From contig PMKB01000079.1 in the NCBI GenBank assembly GCA_003157595.1, positions 180 through 8,451 on the forward strand: a stretch of DNA of 8,272 nt, given 5' to 3'. The notes beneath the pieces are model-generated. The model was not told the origin of the DNA. It saw nothing but the letters and a program-made list of their open reading frames with translations, and made no database searches. Each line of letters begins with the position of its first letter. Positions within the stretch are counted from its first letter, which is position 1. Source of the DNA: Solirubrobacterales bacterium (lineage in GTDB: Bacteria; Actinomycetota; Thermoleophilia; Solirubrobacterales; Solirubrobacteraceae). This document shows, piece after piece, positions 7,901-8,272 of this stretch. The translations under genes were made by a program, and so were the position numbers.

Positions 7901-7913
7901 GTCACACAGCTGA
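4908..7913 (+). CDS. Fusion protein: DHA2-type MFS transporter (14 helices) joined to an ASST-family beta-propeller
   Basis: This is one uninterrupted frame of 1001 residues. Residues about 38-498 are a drug:H+ antiporter-2 type MFS transporter: LDLSIVNVALP with D54 in helix 1, motif A as GRAADHFGQRR (95-105), the post-helix-5 signature TWRWILLINPP (192-202), and hydrophobic segments consistent with 14 helices. Motif C is degenerate (GGAAGVLFGG, Val where Pro is usual). Residues 502-523 (RRLAATIGVVVAGFVAVDLAFA) look like a retained signal peptide or fifteenth helix. From about 529 (APVGAYVIDGSYSF) runs a complete ASST propeller with H664, H741 and H796 (QWQHD), FDDHCC (812-814) and a C-terminal Fn3-like domain (SWNGATKVGSWRVLAG). 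DHA2 proteins export small molecules with the C-terminus inside; an extra helix would place the propeller outside. The fusion could couple export to extracellular sulfate transfer, which is inference. GTG 4908 has a weak GGCGAGG upstream; GTG 4944 is an alternative. Both families are clear; the combined function is unknown. Confidence 0.88.
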   Translation: MAGAIATDGLAQVSIEVPASAVASEPVATERGLSPRSGWLLAVCCVAQFMVILDLSIVNVALPSIQSSLGFSSPDLQWVVDAYSITFAGFLLLGGRAADHFGQRRMFVAALVLFALASLAGGVAGDRGMLIGARAGQGLAGALMAASSLAIITSSFPPGPRLHRAIGTWAAMNGLGGAAGVLFGGIITQELTWRWILLINPPIAIAAALVAHAVVSDRRRAKDGASFDIAGALTLTVGQMVLVYGVVEAGLFGWGSSTALLPMILGVALLVAFGVIETRLASAPLVPFKELTKSLQIANTIVLLFSASLFPMWFVSSLYLQQVLGLSPLDTGLIFLPMTVMIMLVASRTGKLVSLFGVRPVLGSGLIMLTTGMLLLARIGSSGSGLVYVMIPGLLTAAGIAMSIVPSTIAATQGAKEGQAGLASGLVNTSRQVGGGLGLALLITLATQRSSHLIGTGVQVPQALTEGFRIAYLICAGLAAAAAVVTFTALPKPAAALGTTARRLAATIGVVVAGFVAVDLAFANSHAAPVGAYVIDGSYSFVTAPSLHPPVLSTDQPADPGKLAPGYIFTASFYDLNYPPMVGQSGPLILDDSLQPVWFHPVPQNLVASNLSLQTYEGKPALGWWQGVVTNTGATESGEDVVVNQHYQTVATLKGRDGWVLTLHALAISGDDAWVTANKDIPRNLSRYGGAYNGALIDSAVQEYNLKTGKLVRNWDALGHIPLGDSYASLPTNGFPWDAYHVNAVQLTGNGTFLVSMRDTSAAYMVNIAKGTIEWTLGGKHSSFKFGRGADFQWQHDVVLQRGGLVTMFDDHCCQLTGGGTYVPATGPSRALVLKLDQRTRTATLVAQYGNTRNLNADYMGDTQPLPNGNVFVGWGSEPYISEYSRSGKLLLDGYFPGSDLSYRASVEQWVGLPLSAPVGAARRAGGKTTVYTSWNGATKVGSWRVLAGPGAGRLAVVAKVPKFGFETAIALPKSYASYEVEALGADGRVIGTSTPFASHS

Positions 7914-8124
7914 TGGCGTCGCCGGCGGATCGCGGATCGGGGGCGGTTCCTGCTCGCGCCGGCCAGGCTGACGCTGCCGGGAGGCGGATCGCGACCGACG
8001 GCGCGCAGTTCCGGGACGGTGGCGGCGTAGATGTTCGCGACACCTTCACGCGGTTTAATAGACTCTTAATCGAACCCAACATGATTAGCGGTCTGCGCAA
8101 CCTGCAAGGATCCGTCGTGTCCCA
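7914..8124. other. Intergenic region between MFS-ASST and cysD
   Basis: No gene is seen in these 211 bases. The first part (to about 8040) is GC-rich with no clear terminator: a weak imperfect hairpin near 7960-7981 has only a 5-base stem and no T run. The second part turns sharply AT-richer (8050-8090) and carries the phased TTAAT/CAAC half-sites annotated separately. AAGGA at 8106-8110 precedes a three-codon frame (GTG 8117 to TGA 8128) whose stop overlaps the ATG at 8125. Confidence 0.45.
8055..8089 (+). promoter_or_regulatory. Phased TTAAT/CAAC half-sites upstream of cysD, candidate operator
   Basis: TTAAT at 8055-8059 and again at 8066-8070 (11 bases apart) are followed by CAAC at 8077-8080 and TTAGC at 8085-8089, all within an AT-rich island in otherwise GC-rich DNA. 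The spacing is about one helical turn. It resembles the four-part array before the ASST lipoprotein, which also ends in a CAACAT. This suggests an OmpR-family regulator or a sulfur-responsive activator controlling cysD. The element may overlap the promoter itself; I cannot assign the -10 and -35. Confidence 0.3.
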
Positions 8125-8272
8125 ATGACCATGAGTCCCGTCCGCACGCCCGTCGCCCACCCGGCGCGGCGCAACCAAGCACCGCGCGCTTCGCGTTCAG
8201 CCGAGGTCGTGCAGCTGCGTCCCCGGTCGCATCCCGACCTGCGCGTATCGCATCTTCGTGCGCTTGAGTCTG
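8125..8272 (+). CDS. cysD: Probable sulfate adenylyltransferase subunit 2, N-terminus only (runs off right edge)
   Basis: From ATG 8125 the frame is open for 49 codons to the edge. The last residues, LRVSHLRALES, match the conserved N-terminal LSHLxxLExE region of CysD, just before the PP-loop part that is outside the window. CysD pairs with the GTPase CysN to make adenosine 5'-phosphosulfate from sulfate and ATP, the first step of sulfate assimilation, in the cytosol. The stretch before this motif (Arg/Pro/Ala-rich, about 38 residues) is longer than usual, so translation may start later, for example at in-frame GTG 8209, which would give about 11 residues before VSHL. ATG 8131 is also in frame. 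AAGGA at 8106-8110 is 14 bases from ATG 8125, longer than ideal. The call rests on a short motif; a different protein is possible but less likely. Confidence 0.65.
   Translation, partial: MTMSPVRTPVAHPARRNQAPRASRSAEVVQLRPRSHPDLRVSHLRALES

Noticed and set aside
7914..8040. Rho-independent terminator after the MFS-ASST gene
   Set aside because: Only a weak 5-base stem with mismatches is present and there is no T run.
1..8272. CRISPR arrays, tRNA or rRNA genes, insertion sequences, attachment sites
   Set aside because: I saw no regularly spaced long repeats, no cloverleaf or rRNA-like stretches, no transposase motifs and no terminal inverted repeats.

Overview
The window is very GC-rich and strongly biased to G or C at third codon positions. 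GTG starts are common and there are lipoproteins of Gram-positive type. The protein families (GTP-dependent PEP carboxykinase, a secreted FG-GAP-like protein with paired cysteines, two ASST-family beta-propeller proteins, a DHA2 transporter) suggest an actinobacterium, most likely of the Thermoleophilia/Solirubrobacterales type. That placement is an inference from sequence character and recalled family resemblance, not from a search.

Layout: (1) 1-299, minus strand: the first ~100 codons of pckG, running off the left edge. (2) 300-599: a divergent intergenic region. (3) 600-1424, plus: a secreted FG-GAP/VCBS-like protein, followed 5 bases later by (4) 1430-2299, plus: a PHP-domain metallophosphoesterase of the RNase AM (YciV) / 3',5'-nucleotide bisphosphate phosphatase type. 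These two look like an operon. (5) 2300-2566: an intergenic region with four helically phased TAAC-like half-sites. (6) 2567-4522, plus: a probable lipoprotein with an ASST (arylsulfotransferase-like) propeller. (7) 4532-4717, minus: a 61-residue Ser/Thr-rich lipoprotein, convergent with (6) and divergent from (8). (8) 4908-7913, plus: a 1001-residue fusion of a 14-helix DHA2-type MFS transporter to a complete ASST propeller through an extra hydrophobic segment. (9) 7914-8124: a regulatory region with a second set of phased TTAAT/CAAC half-sites. (10) 8125 to the right edge, plus: the N-terminus of a probable cysD (sulfate adenylyltransferase subunit 2).

The most unusual item is the MFS-ASST fusion. 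A 14-helix DHA2 protein ends in the cytoplasm, so the fifteenth hydrophobic segment would put the fused propeller outside the cell, where this fold normally acts. The two ASST propellers have the same spacing between three conserved histidines (77 and 55 residues), so they are paralogues placed in different surface contexts: one lipid-anchored, one tethered to a transporter. With probable cysD on one side and a PHP protein that may hydrolyse pAp (the by-product of PAPS use) on the other, the neighbourhood can be read as sulfur/sulfate-ester related. This remains a hypothesis, because ASST-like proteins in these bacteria have no proven substrate that I know of.
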